A stretch of 64,000 nt of DNA from Saturnia japonica (taxonomy: Eukaryota > Arthropoda > Insecta > Lepidoptera > Saturniidae): positions 9,012,501-9,076,500 of the forward strand of contig CM065321.1 of assembly GCA_033032175.1 (NCBI GenBank). Direction: 5' to 3'. The translations under genes and the position numbers were made by a program. The notes under the pieces are model-generated. The model worked only from the letters and a program-made list of their open reading frames with translations, was not told the origin of the DNA and did no database searches. Of this stretch, positions 34,206-45,515 are shown piece by piece; positions within the stretch are counted from its first letter, which is position 1, and the number at the start of each line of letters is the position of its first letter.

Positions 34206-34681
34206 CAAGTTACTTACTTTAATTAAATATAAATAATTAATAGTTAGTACATAAATAATAGGCATTGTTTAATAATTATAATTTCCAAGTAAATAATTGA
34301 CTTTATAACGTACTGATAACCATAACTCACGCTTGACCTTGCATTAGGCCGTATATGACTGTACGATGTGCACTCTTCGCGCTCTACATTCAAAACGGTT
34401 GGTTGTATGAAAAAAAAGTATAAACAAAAGTTGTAGGGAATTTTATAGCCTACAACTTTTATAATAAATGCAAATCTCATTTAACCGATAGGAAGCCAGA
34501 TATTCGCGAAAAACCGATTTTTGTGACCTTTGACCTTTAATATCTTGAGACGCGGACACGATAACGATTGTGACTTTTGAGACAACATTTAGAATGACAA
34601 AACAAAGGTTCATACCAATTTGCAGCTTATTATCTTTCTTTCCGAGGTTGACCCCTTTTTTTACCTAATATGACTGGGCTA
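34206..34681 (-). repeat. Right inverted arm
   Basis: Inverted copy of 32,961-33,428. The outer patch differs ('ttgacccctttttttacct' versus 'gctttcacctcgg' on the opposite strand); the inner 430 bp differ by only a few bases. Confidence 0.9.
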
Positions 34682-34906
34682 TTAAGACAAATGGGAGGAC
34701 TGGCTTTCAAATGCAGCTGCCGGAACAAACCTATATTAAAAATTTAAAATTATCTAATCTATCTAATTAAAATCTATAAAATTTAAAGTTTATAATTTTT
34801 TTCAGTTTTGTTTGATACCTACACAATAACATGGTTTTAAAGTACACGTATCATAGATTACAATCATGAAACAACGAAATTCTCAGATTTTTATTTTTAT
34901 TTTAAC

Positions 34907-35190
34907 TGCCTCGTTAGCTTAGTGGTCGTAAGCGCGACTGCTATGATCGAGGTCCTGGGTTCGATTCCCAGGTCGAGCAAAGTGTTATTGGGTTTTTCCT
35001 ATGAAATTCTCAGTAGCAGCTCGAAGTCTGGCTTTATGCCCGATTAATGGCAATAGGCTCACCCCCTATTACGTTGGACCTAAAAATATACTCGGCGAAC
35101 TGTGGGTGTACATTAGTGAACACCTCTGCCTAACCCTTCGGGGAATACAGGCGGGATGGTATGTACGTATGTATTTTTTTTGTAAATTAA
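34907..35190 (+). repeat. tRNA-derived SINE, near full length
   Basis: Head at 34,907-34,980 looks like a tRNA: acceptor TGCCTCG pairs mostly with CGAGCA, D-stem GCTT/AAGC, A-box TAGCTTAGTGG, T-arm CTGGG-TTCGATT-CCCAG with B-box at 34,958-34,968. The anticodon arm does not pair, so it is a SINE promoter rather than a tRNA gene. The unique body contains 'gcccgattaatggcaatagg' and 'gaactgtgggtgtacatta', shared with 14,985-15,115. Confidence 0.8.
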
Positions 35191-35371
35191 TTTTGGCAAC
35201 GGTGTTCTTGGCGTTGCGTGTGATAGAGAGAAGGATCAGTTAGTAGAGGATGAAAGGGGGACCAAAATGGTTTTCAAACGCAATTTTGCTATCGGATCCA
35301 TTACGTAGTACATAATAACTCGATGACCCAATCATTTGAAAAGAATACTTTTTTTGTTCCGCTACTTTACC

Positions 35372-35830
35372 TGAGGTTTTGGCAGGATCCTAATCTGTCA
35401 TGTGGTAGTTTTTGTTTTGATTCGTAAAGTCTTGTGTTTGACCCTATTTTATGTAATGTTGGTAGCATTTTATGGGGTGTAGTTACGATATTGTGCACAT
35501 ATAAAGTTGATTATAAATAATAACTAAGAACACGCATTTTAGGTTGCCATAAAAACCTTCTGGTCAGTTTTAACAAGTTCTGTGCTGCCTGCAACCGGTG
35601 GCTTCCCACAGCCTTCCCCAGGTTGTCAGTCCACTTGTGGTAGGTCTGCCCACGCTGTGTCTTCCGGTACGCGGCCACACCTCTAGAACTCTGGCCCCAT
35701 CGGCCATCCGTTCAACGAGGTACGAGCCCTGCCCACTGCCGCTTAAGTCTGGCTATACTGGGCTTATTAGAAAGCTCAAGGCCACTCAAAGGGCTATGGA
35801 GAGCACAGTTGCCATTAAATAAAAAGAAGA
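35372..35830. mobile_element. Rearranged RTE-type LINE fragment
   Basis: Left part (35,372-35,560) matches the body of the 10.3 kb SINE-like insertion. The middle (35,570-35,735, minus strand) encodes an RTE C-terminus (LKRQWAG, DGRWGQSSRG, WTDNLGKAVGSH). The right part (35,735-35,806, plus strand) encodes LIRKLKATQRAME, which normally precedes it. Two coding pieces therefore face opposite ways, as after twin priming. An 'aaaaagaagaagg' tail follows. Confidence 0.7.
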
Positions 35831-36610
35831 AGGAGTATTTGTACGTACAATTCATGAAAACTTGTTAATTATTATTTAGGTTGATATTTATTTAAGAAGC
35901 TGATTTAAACTACTACTACTGTATCAATTGGTGTAGTGAGCGACGTTTATGTTAAATGCTTGCTCATTTAAAAGGTTGATGACTCTACAAAAAATTAAAG
36001 GTCGCTGAACTTGCACATTAGTGTAGGGAAAAGAAAATCTTGAAACAGAAATTTCCTTTCTTTAGGTGATCTTTTGAAGTTTTATTTATTGCAAATTGTC
36101 CTTCTTAAAATTAGAAGGCGAATCATCAAGCCAAGCGAGCACTAATAATATTCTAATATCATGCTATTGACTAATATAGATTTTCCCGTCAGTTTTATTG
36201 TACGATCAACGTGGCATACGGAAGCGCTAAAACCTACAACCAATTTATAATTTTTGTAATTTAAATATATTTTTTTTTATCAAAACTGATTGTTAGCTTT
36301 TCTGTCAGGGATAATCATTATTTATTCTGTACTTTAACAAAACCATAGAACAAGTAGCCAGCGTTTTGCCAATCGATTAAAATTAGTAGTACGGAAATAA
36401 GTATTTACTGGTCTATATTTACTCTATTAGTTCATTTGTATAGTGGATTATAGTCATCAATTATTTAACTGCAAAACCTCTAATCAGAGAGTGTACAAAT
36501 TGTTTAAACATACTTCTGATACAATTTAGTTATTTAATGTAACAGAATCTAATGAATTAACAAAAAATGGTGTGTGGCTGTATCGAAGCCGTGTCTTTTA
36601 TTGGAATACT
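35831..36610. other. AT-rich DNA, no gene seen
   Basis: No ORF, SINE box or paired repeat recognised. Confidence 0.45.
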
Positions 36611-36611
36611 T

Positions 36612-38190
36612 GTCTTTTTTTTTTTAGATCTGACTACACTGTTAGCCTTAGAGGCCCTGAAGCCGCTGCGGCTTTTACAGCTTCACCGGACCTGGGGGCG
36701 AGCGCAAAGGCCACTCAGCCGCGAAAGTGTTTTGGACGGCTCGCACGAGGGTGCCAGAGTGGCTGAACCTCGGTTTGGGCGGTCGTCGCGCATGCGAATA
36801 GGTCGCGATCTAACTGAATCCCTACTCCTACTAATCGAGCTAACTAATATATACCCATAAGCATGAGGAAGGAAGGAAGAAACCATGTGTATGTGTATTT
36901 ACTAATCGGAAAGGTTTTTCTACACTAACTATCGCAAAAAAATAGGTCCCTTACAGAACCCATGTACCTGTGTGGTGTGCACGTGTGTAATGTTGTACGT
37001 GGGTAGCTAAGTGTTGCACGTATAGTGTTACTTGGATCGCGCGAGCAGTTGCCTGACCCAAGGGCTACACACCGAGGAAACGGACCTAGGCTTGGGTTAC
37101 CGCTGGAGAAGATGCAAACGGCTCAGGGCCCAAGCGGCCCTGTTCCTAACTATACGGGCGTGGGGTCTAAAGGAGAGCCTACTATCTAGGGTATGCCTAA
37201 ATATTTGGTCTGCCTTACCCAGGGGATCGGATTACCGTAGAGTTCAAGAGGTTTGAGCCTTCACGGCAACCGAGAGGAGTCTGCGTCGAAGAGCATCATG
37301 CCCCCTTCGAGGGATTAACGGCTATTCGCCAATCGTTAAACTACTTCCCGATCGTGGTCACGGCGCGTTGGACTCTATGTTTGAGGTGGAATCTGTTCCT
37401 TCTAGAGGCATATATGACTGTATCGTCAGCGTATAGCCCTACCTTGACCTGCGGGAGTCTAGTTAGGTCACCGACGTAAAGATTGAAAAGGCTAGGAGTC
37501 AGGATCGAACCTTGGGGACGCTTGAGCGTATAGGGCAGGGCGTGGATAATTCACCATCCACTCTGAAGCGGAAGGTGCGGTCTGTGAGGAAATCGTGAAT
37601 AATTTTGGCTAATCTATCGGGGACTTAACGACAGTACAACTTATATATCAATCCCTCGTGCCAGATCTTATCAAAGGCCTTGGCAACGTCGAAAAAGACT
37701 GCAAGTGTACGGCGGGGTTTATATAATTCAGCAAAGTTAAACTTAATGTGCTCCGTGAGGCGGTGCCCTTGATGAGTGCAAGAGTGTCTAGCATAAAAAC
37801 CGAACTGCTCAGGCGGATAGAGGTTTTCTCCTCCATTACGGACTTGAGACGGTTCAGAAAGAGCCGCTCGTAAATTTTCCCTAACGTATTTAGGAGACTG
37901 ATCGGGCGGTAGATGTCGGGAAGCGACGCGCTCTTGCCGGGCTTATGGATACCTATGACGATGGCCATTTTCCAGGCGGCTGGGGAATGGCAGTGGCCTA
38001 TGGCTACATTGAAGATACAGACCAATAGAGCTATGAGGCGATCGGAAAGAAGTTTAAGTACATCATTCCTGATCCCGTCGGGACCTGGTGACTTTCTAAG
38101 CTTAAGGCTTTTGAGTACGGAACAGACTTCCTCAGACGTGACTGGGGACAGGGATATTGAATACTTATCCGCTCGGACGTTCATTTACGG
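36612..38190 (-). mobile_element. Jockey-like LINE, truncated copy linking RT to the 3' UTR family
   Basis: Read on the minus strand: RT coding from 38,190 to about 37,090, then an internal deletion that joins 'catcttctccag' to the shared 3' UTR ('cggtaacccaagcctaggtc'), through 'aaggctaacagtgtagtcag' to a poly(A) tail (poly-T at 36,614-36,625). The RT matches the right end of copy B almost word for word, so the 3' UTR fragments across the window belong to the copy A/B family. Confidence 0.85.
37090..38184 (-). pseudogene. Jockey-like reverse transcriptase, broken
   Basis: From the ATG at 38,184: SLSPVTSEEVCSVLKSLKLR, KSPGPDGIRNDVLKLL, AAWKMAIVIGIHKPGKS, YRPISLLNTLGKIYERLF (RT motifs 1 and 2), then a frame change near 37,830. 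In other frames: RPQGSILTPSLFNLYVGDL and LYADDTVIYAS (catalytic YADD at 37,422-37,433), and WVRQTKYLGIPLDSRLSF near the end. The polymerase active site residues survive, but frameshifts and the missing endonuclease make it non-functional. Confidence 0.85.
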
Positions 38191-38194
38191 ACCT

Positions 38195-38860
38195 GGCACC
38201 GCTTCACTTTATCATACTATGGTGTTTTAATGGTATCGCTGGATTGCTGTCGAGAAGCCCTTTCCAATCGTATACGATTTTTATAATTTGATTTGATTTT
38301 TAATGAGTAAAACTTTAACATCTCATATTATTTCACACTAACGATTTGTAATGCAATCTACGAATCTGCCGATTGAAACTAAAACGAGTTTCGTAGTATC
38401 TTCAAGTCAAAACTTATACAAAATGGAAATTATGTGACATGGCGAAACGTTCTCAAAATGGTGGTGCATCTTTCTTACTCGCGCACTATGCGTCACAGTC
38501 CTCATTGTAGGTAAACCTTTATCTATCGAGTAGTGTAATTAAATTATGAGAGTAGATGATAGATCAACAATGAAAAACTGTATGTCTCGATTTTGTTATC
38601 ATCAGTTTTGTTAATTGCTTCTCACTATGGAAGCAAATGACGTATAACTACGCGAAAAGAAACCTCAAAACACAATTCTTTATCTATGCAAATATTATAA
38701 TATTAATACAATTAACAATTACACAATCTCGACTTTACGTCGGTTTTAATAAATACCCCGTCCCGTAGCCCACAGAAAAAAAGGTATTTATATTCCCATT
38801 ATTATAATAATATAATGAACATTATAATATTAATAATATTATAAAGCTATACTATTATTA
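38195..38860. other. No gene seen
   Basis: AT-rich; contains inverted ATTATAATAT-type words at 38,800-38,860. Confidence 0.4.
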
Positions 38861-38861
38861 T

Positions 38862-39425
38862 AGTTTGTTTGGTTGAACGCGTTAATCTCAGAAACTATTG
38901 GTTCGAATGGAAAAATAATTCCGTTTTGGATAGCCCATTTATCGAAGAAGGCTATAGGTTGTATAGCATCACGCTACAACCAATAGGAGTAGATCATTAA
39001 TGAAATATGTTGCAAAAACGGTTTTTTTTAGAACTGACTATACTGTTAGCCTTAGGGGCCCTGGAGCCTCTGACGGCTTTTACAGCTTCATCAGACTTGA
39101 GCTGCAAAAACGGCGTAAATTTATTCCTTTTGAGAGCTTCCATCGCGTGCGCTGCATATCTGGTAGCGTTACCCCTTTTTGAAATAAATACGTTATTCAT
39201 CATAGATATTTAATTTTGAATAAAATTGGCCTTTAAATTAATTTATTAAATATCTTAGAAGATATTATAGTTTTAAAAAACTCTGCAGCAAAATAACGAT
39301 CAAGTACCGCACGCATTTTTATTATACTATGTATATGCGGAATGATGTTGGAGGTGGGCGGCACCTTTAATACTCTCTGTGTCTCTTATGTGATGCAGAC
39401 GAAGTTGTGCGGGTCAGCTAGTTAA
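38862..39425 (+). repeat. Lepidopteran repeat, split by a LINE tail
   Basis: 'gaacgcgttaatctcagaaa', 'gatagcccatttatcgaagaa' in pieces and 'aggctataggttgtatagca' form the left half. After the insertion the repeat continues from 'cggcgtaaatttattcc' to 'gatgcagacgaagttgtgcg' and 'ggtcagctagtt'. It is the host of the 81-bp insertion below. Confidence 0.65.
39022..39102 (-). mobile_element. 81-bp LINE tail insertion with 11-bp TSD
   Basis: Perfect 11-bp copies TGCAAAAACGG at 39,011-39,021 and 39,103-39,113. The insert on the minus strand is CTCAAGTCTGATGAAGCTG to AAGGCTAACAGTATAGTCAG plus a short A tail, i.e. only the terminal unit of the Jockey-like 3' UTR. Confidence 0.9.
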
Positions 39426-39530
39426 CATTAAATGTCCACTTTATTCTTCCTAACTGGCACTTTGGTTACTGCTAATATCAAGGCAGTTTTTATTAAAACT
39501 CTGTAAGCTTAACTGAAGTCTTATTTTACA

Positions 39531-39720
39531 CAGACCCAAAAGAAAAGTTAATCAGACGTGAACTTCACTTACCAACCGGGGGCTGTTCGTTTTGAAGGAC
39601 CATTACATTGCCGACAGAGAGAGCTATCAATTTAACTTGCCGAATACCGTACGCGGTCAGTCGCACTGTGACCGACTAGCGAAACATTTTATTACGGTTC
39701 AGGAAAACCCGTAACAATGG
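39531..39720 (+). repeat. Direct repeat, copy 1 (424-bp offset)
   Basis: Shares 'gaaggaccattacattgccg' and 'ttattacggttcaggaaaa' with 39,955-40,144, at moderate divergence. Non-coding, origin unknown. Confidence 0.75.
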
Positions 39721-39954
39721 TTTATAGTTGAATCGAAGAAGAATAAATGTTTGTAGTATATAAGAATTTCATAGAAGTTTTTTTAACACTTTATTTGACG
39801 AAATTATTTATTAAATATATAATTTATAATAAAAAATGAATGTACCTAGATATTAAACAATTAAATAATTTATTTTTTTTTTATGATTATGGGTGGGTAA
39901 TTAGTATGGGTTTCTTTCAAATGTAACAGCTTCACTAAAAACATGGGCCACAAG

Positions 39955-40144
39955 TAAAAGTTAATCAAACGTGAATTTCACTCATTGGCCAGGGTCGTTC
40001 ATTTTGAAGGACCATTACATTGCCGATGGAGAGAGCCATCAATTTAGGTTGACGCCGACCGCACGCGGCTAGCCGCCCTGTGCCCGACATGTGAAACGTT
40101 TTATTACGGTTCAGGAAAAACTGTTACAATAACGCAACTCTTGA
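39955..40144 (+). repeat. Direct repeat, copy 2
   Basis: Second unit of the pair, separated by 234 bp of AT-rich DNA. The inner sequence 'cgcacgcggctagccgccct' is more GC-rich than in copy 1. Confidence 0.75.
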
Positions 40145-40544
40145 TGCGTTACCGTGAATATAAGAAAGATGTACTTTTAGTGTTGTAGTTTGAATTTTTG
40201 TTTGTTATATTGTTACAATAATATGTTGGTTCAAATTATGCACATTTTTTGAACATAGGGCCACAATGTAACGTGCGGACATTTAATTCTAAACTAAGCA
40301 AAACTTGTATTACGGTAACTAAATAGCTTAACCTCTGCCAAACAACTGGCAATTGTGCTAATCATACGACGACAGAAAAAAATATGTATTCTTCATAATC
40401 GTGTCCTTTAAAATAGATGTCTATCGGGAAATTTGACAAAAAAAATGACATGTACAGACAGACAGAACTACAGATTTATTAATATAGATATAGACTAACA
40501 ACTGTTACATATTCAGATCCATCCTAACTATATTATTTATAATT

Positions 40545-40705
40545 ATAAATGCGAAAGTGACTTTGTTTGTTACTCAATCACGCAAAACTGGCTACAGGGA
40601 GCTAGATAAAATACGGATTAAGACATAGAATATTTTTTATCCCGGTAAAAAGCTTTTCATTATTATATTTACGCGAGCGAAGCCACGGGCAAAGCTAGTA
40701 ATATA
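40545..40705 (+). repeat. Lepidopteran repeat ('gcgaagccacgggcaaagct')
   Basis: 'aaatgcgaaagtgactttg', 'caaaactggctacagggag' and 'acgcgagcgaagccacgggc' followed by 'aaagctagta'. A typical retroposon tail; non-coding. Confidence 0.6.
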
Positions 40706-40709
40706 TAAT

Positions 40710-41265
40710 GACGAATTGATTATCATTTTGTTTTTTTTTTTATTAAATGAAAATGGAGATGTTACAATTTTGTTATTATTAAATTTTAACAGAAGAAGAA
40801 AGTAATTAAAGTACACAAAATTTCAGAGGACCGCATGGTGGATTACGATATCATCCACACACTTTCCGCATGAAAAAATAATGTTTTATGATACCAGTTA
40901 ACACTTTTTTAAAGTGGGCTCGTGTTAAAAATGATGCATAAAGTTAATGTACGTGGATGAGTCACTTGGGAGTATAGCTCATAAACAGGACGCTGGATCT
41001 CAATGAGGTTTTGAAATTTATGCACGACTGGTTTTATCTCTTGGTTTCCGTGAAGCAAAACATCACTACGCTACGTCTACGTTTGGGGAGCAATTTTATA
41101 TTGTTGATAAAGTATTTCCGAGAACAAAGAAAACGTGCGTTCTTAAACGAGATTATTTTTGTTTTGTATTTGTTAAAACTTAAATTATTTTATAAATATT
41201 AGCTTTTCACAACATACTTACTCATAAAATTTGAAGGCAAAAAATAGACATAATATCTTTATAGT
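40710..41265. other. No gene seen
   Basis: The ORF at 41,011-41,202 has no homologue I recognise and lies next to the 3' end of the LINE. Confidence 0.4.
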
Positions 41266-41267
41266 AT

Positions 41268-44200
41268 TTATTTATTTATTTCATTAAGGTAACATACAGC
41301 CATAACATAAACATGTTTAAATATAATTTATACAAACAGGCCTACAGTACCATATATAGAAGTACATATATCTATATATAATTTTTCAAAAATCGTAGCG
41401 TCACAATCATATTAAAAAAAAAGAACTAAATAAATTTAGAATTTAAATATCAACATTAAAATAAAAACATACAAGAGTTAAATTTATATTATATCATAAC
41501 ATGTCTTTATTCAACAAATCACGTACCTTCCTTTTGTAAGATGATAATTTATTTGAAAATATGTCAACATCACTAAGAAATCTGTTATAGTAATAACAAG
41601 AACGTTGAAAGAAGGAGTTTTTGAAATAATTTGTCCGACAAAAGGGAACATGAAATGTGTCCTTTGATCGTGCGTTTGATCGCGGTATTTTTAAAGAAAT
41701 GTGTTCCAGAAGTGGAGAAGTATCTATATGGCAATTAATTATTTTATGTAAGAAGATTGCATCAAGATATATCCTCCTATGTTTTAAGGATTGCATATTA
41801 TGCCTAGAAGCACTTGTTTTAAAATCAATAAAATTATGACTAGTTCTATAATCGAGGGACTTTAAAAATCTGTTCTGTATTTTCTCAATCCTGGCTATGT
41901 GCACTTCATATTGTGGGCTCCAAACTACACTTGCAAACTCCAGTATACTGTGAACATAGGCGTAATATAAGACTTTTAAAGTTTCTACTTTCTTAAAGGG
42001 TTTACCCAAACGTAGTATTAAGCCGAGTTTCTTAAGAGCTTTAGAGACGATAGTATCTATATGAAGATTGAAGTGCAATCCTGAATCCAGAATGACACCT
42101 AAGTCACGAACTTCATTAACACGTTTAATTATATTCCCAGACAGTTCATAGTTGTAAATTAAAGGATTTCGTTTCCGTGTGAAAGAAATAATGTGGCACT
42201 TGTCACTGTTAATAAATAATTGATTTGACAAGCAATATTCATTAAACATATTGAGATCATTTTGTAATTGCATACAGTCAGCCTCTGATTGAACGATTTT
42301 AAAAATTTTTGTATCGTCTGCATAGAGTAAATGACAAGACTCCTTAAAACATGCCCCTATATCATTGATATACAGCGTAAATAGGAAAGGCCCAAGATGA
42401 GATCCTTGGGGAATACCGGAAGAAATCGCTAGAAACCTAGAACGATAACCTTTGAGTGTTACAGCTCGACTGCGGTTTCTTATATACGACTCAATCCACC
42501 TTAGAAGGTTACCGTGTATACCGACCCTTAATAACTTGTTCAGTAATATTGAATGATTTATTTTATCAAATGCTTTAGAGAAATCAGTATACACTGCGTT
42601 CACCTGATAGCCAGAATCGAGAGCTTTTGTAATAAAAGTAGTGTAACCGACTAAATTAGTGTCAACACTGCGACCGCGAAAGAATCCATTCTGCTCAACA
42701 GTAATATGATGACAAATTTGTGTTGTTAATTCGTTAGTAATTATCTTTTCAAATAGTTTTGCAAAAACGCAAAGTTTTGAGATTGGTCTATAATGCTTAA
42801 CATTATGTTTATCACCTCCTTTTGGAATTGGAGTTATCAGTGCCATTTTCCAGACATTCGGAAAACATCCTTCAGTTAGTGACTTCGTAAAAATTATAAA
42901 AAGCGGCGAAGACAATTCTTTTGCAAGTCTTGACACCAAAATGGGGTGAACCTCATCAAAACCAGCACCTTTATTAGTGTCAGTTTGTTTTAATAGTTCG
43001 AACACTATTTCTTGGGAAATATTAATAGTACTAATATCTACTAATGATAATGATGTATCATAGCATCTATGGTGAGTATCTTCGTGACGACTGGTTACAA
43101 ACACTGAATTAAAATAATTATTAAACATATTGCATATTTCTTCACTATCGGTTGAAGATTGATTATCGTATATCATTTTAGCCGGTATATTGTTATCAGA
43201 GAACTTAGATTTAATGAAGGACCAAAAATACTTTGGCGATGTAGTAATTTTAGCCTCAGAAAACGAAATATAATTTCGATAGCATTCTGCTTCTAGGCAT
43301 TTTTCTCTTCTACGTAAGATTTTAAATTCTACTAAGTCTCGATCATTTTTATATTTTTTCCAATTTGCATGAACTTTTAACTTTTCACGAATAAGTTTTA
43401 GTAATGCTCGGGAATACCAAGGTGGATAATTTTTATTTAAATGTATTGGTTTCCTGGGGACAAATTGATCAATTAACTTATGCAAAATGCAATAAAAATA
43501 AGTAACAGCTTCTTCAGTGTTCAAACCACTAAGACATTGAACCCAATTGATATCTCCCAAACCCTTACTTATCTCTTCAAAATTAGCTGAGTGATAGATT
43601 TATTTAAAACGGTATATCACCGAGGAAAAATTAATTTCTTTTTCGAGAGATTTGTGATGCATGTCCTCAGGAGTGAGTGGTGAAGGACAAGCTTTGACAT
43701 AACAATTACTATTACTTAACACTAAGTCAAGAATACGCTTATTAACATTATAACAACTGTTGTATTGTAAAGTATTGCTAAAATTCATAAAATCGGATAA
43801 GATCGTTACTTTGTTAGAGTTAGCAGTATTTAATAACTTTAAATTAAAAAATTCGTCACGGTCCCATTCCGCCTGAGATTTATTATAGTCGCCCAACAAT
43901 AAAAAGATGCTGTCACTTCTATCATTGTGCATTATTTCATATGAATTATCAAAAAATCGTTGTAACGATAGTAAATGGTTATTATTGTGCGGGAAATAAC
44001 AACACACAATATGCAATGAGCGTAATGTATCTCGCTTATTGGTCGGAGGCGCGAAGGTAGGGGAGCGGGGGTAAGCCGTGGCCGCGGACGCTGAACCCAG
44101 CTCGATGCTCAACCACAGCTCCTCGGAATCGCACGCCGAACACCACTCGTCACGGCGCCGAGCAACAAGTTCCCGGCGTACCGCTATCAAAACTCCACCT

Positions 44201-44400
44201 CCCCTCGCATCTTTCATTGTATTAGAACGATCTCGTCTGTATTCAATATAATTGGTGTAAAAATACTCAGCACTATCGAAATCTGAAGATAACCATGTTT
44301 CTGTTAAACAAATCAAGTCATAGTTACATTGTAAAACACTAGAAAGAAAAGTATGCGATTTTGTACGCAGTCCTCTCACATTCTGATAATAAATATTTAA
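41268..44400 (-). mobile_element. CR1/Jockey-type LINE, 5'-truncated, ORF2 nearly intact
   Basis: 3.1 kb on the minus strand, starting at the endonuclease near 44,397 and ending in AATAAATAAATAAATA (41,268-41,285), a short tandem-repeat tail instead of pure poly(A). ORF1 and the 5' UTR are missing. ORF2 has a single stop and no frameshift, so this is one of the younger insertions. Its relative at 57-58.9 kb has ORF1 but no RT. Confidence 0.9.
41494..44397 (-). pseudogene. CR1/Jockey-type ORF2 (endonuclease + RT), one stop codon
   Basis: One frame from NIYYQNVRGLRT at 44,395 to the stop at 41,494. Endonuclease: catalytic Glu in DLICLTETWL, GGGVLIAV, LLGDYN, ILDLVLSN, PEDMHH. RT: KGAGFDEVHPILVSRLAKEL, ALITPIPKGG, HYRPISKLCVFAKLFEKI, QNGFFRGRS, YTDFSKAFDKINH (catalytic Asp), SGIPQGSHLGPFLFTLYIND and LLYADDTKIF (YADD at 42,313-42,324), then a thumb and C-terminal end (YYAYVHSILEFASVVW, RIEKIQNRFL). 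A TAA at 43,600-43,602 in the linker splits it into 259 and 688 codons, both in frame. Without that stop, about 965 residues would be encoded, a usual ORF2 length. The product would nick DNA and copy the RNA at the break. Confidence 0.92.
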
Positions 44401-44404
44401 ACCA

Positions 44405-45500
44405 TTTCATTTAAGCTCTGTTGAAAATAGTAATTACACAAACAATACTTATACACATTATTATTGACAATATTTTTATTGAATATAATGAACGGACTTG
44501 TGTGTATTAGTATGTAGTAATGCAGCGTTAAATTAATAGTAGTAGTAGATTACACAACAAGTGAAAAAAGAGGGAATTTAATTCGAGGGACTGAGTTGGA
44601 TCCGGAGAGCAGCGAAGGATTCTAGAGTCGAATCCTGGGCGAGGAATACAAGGACCGAGATTAATTTTTATTTACGAGTTTATGTATTCTATCTACTTTT
44701 TACCATTGACTGTGAGGAAACTTCTTAAGCGACGATTCAATAGTTGGATGAGAATTGAGAGCGAAATTTCAAGTACGCATCAGATTTGCAGCTAGATATG
44801 CGGTCTATATGTTGTATATTTTACTGCTGGTTTACACTAGGTCGGACGCAGTAATGAAGCGGAGTGGTAAAGATCGGCGTTCCCCAATTGATACGGTATA
44901 TTTATTGTCAATAATATGATTAAAAATAAAATTACGGGATGTAAATAACCACTGCGTAATAACAAACGCGTGCGGAGCCGCGGGCACTTCGCTATTTATA
45001 CATAAATATCTGGGCGACCGAGTTGTGCTCGGTGTCTTATAAACAAAAAAAGAAAATCACCTATCTAGATAGTCTGGAATGTGAAACATTATCTAAATGC
45101 AAAGTTTCATTGAAATAGTTGCAGCCGTTTCCGAGAAACCAATTACATTATAGATAATAATTATATATATATATATATATATATACAAGAATTGGTCACT
45201 TAATATAATTAGATACTACGTATTTCATATATTCAAGTCCAAATTTACTTCGGAGAGGAATATTCTATAATTATTTCAAATTCAAATGTAAAATAAAGGT
45301 GAAATAAATGTAGAATGAATATAGAACAAGTTGACTTTGATATATTCGAAATGAAAGAATTGTCAAATTCTGATAAAATAATTGTAACAATATAATAAAC
45401 AAGCTATTATGTTTATATAAGGAAAGTAATGATGTAATTGAACATGTTTGTGAGCGTATTCTCGATAAATATAATGTACATAAATTGATCAATCAAAGTG
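44405..45500. other. No gene seen
   Basis: Contains a retroposon end at 44,925-45,000 ('aacgcgtgcggagccgcggg' then 'cacttcgcta') and a TA microsatellite at 45,160-45,185. The minus-strand ORF at 45,271-45,492 is AT-rich and judged spurious. Confidence 0.45.
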
Positions 45501-45515
45501 ATTCGTAATTTATGT

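Larger units (their letters stand above)
32961..34681. mobile_element. DNA transposon derivative with ~470-bp inverted arms and a CXC gene
   Basis: The ends read TAGCCCAGTCATATTAGG on both strands, and TTA flanks each side (32,958-32,960 and 34,682-34,684). Inverted arms of 468 and 476 bp (32,961-33,428 and 34,206-34,681) are nearly identical apart from a short variable patch about 20 bp from the ends. The 777-bp centre encodes a cysteine-rich C-terminal protein segment with its own poly(A) signals. A 3-bp duplication plus a Cys-rich zinc-binding protein suggests an Academ-like (or Harbinger-like) element. That is inference, since no transposase or XPG-like nuclease part is present. Confidence 0.75.

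Noticed and set aside
34907..34980. tRNA-like cloverleaf as a real tRNA gene
   Set aside because: A/B boxes and T-stem are good, but the anticodon arm does not pair and the sequence continues into a repeated SINE body shared with 14,985-15,115.
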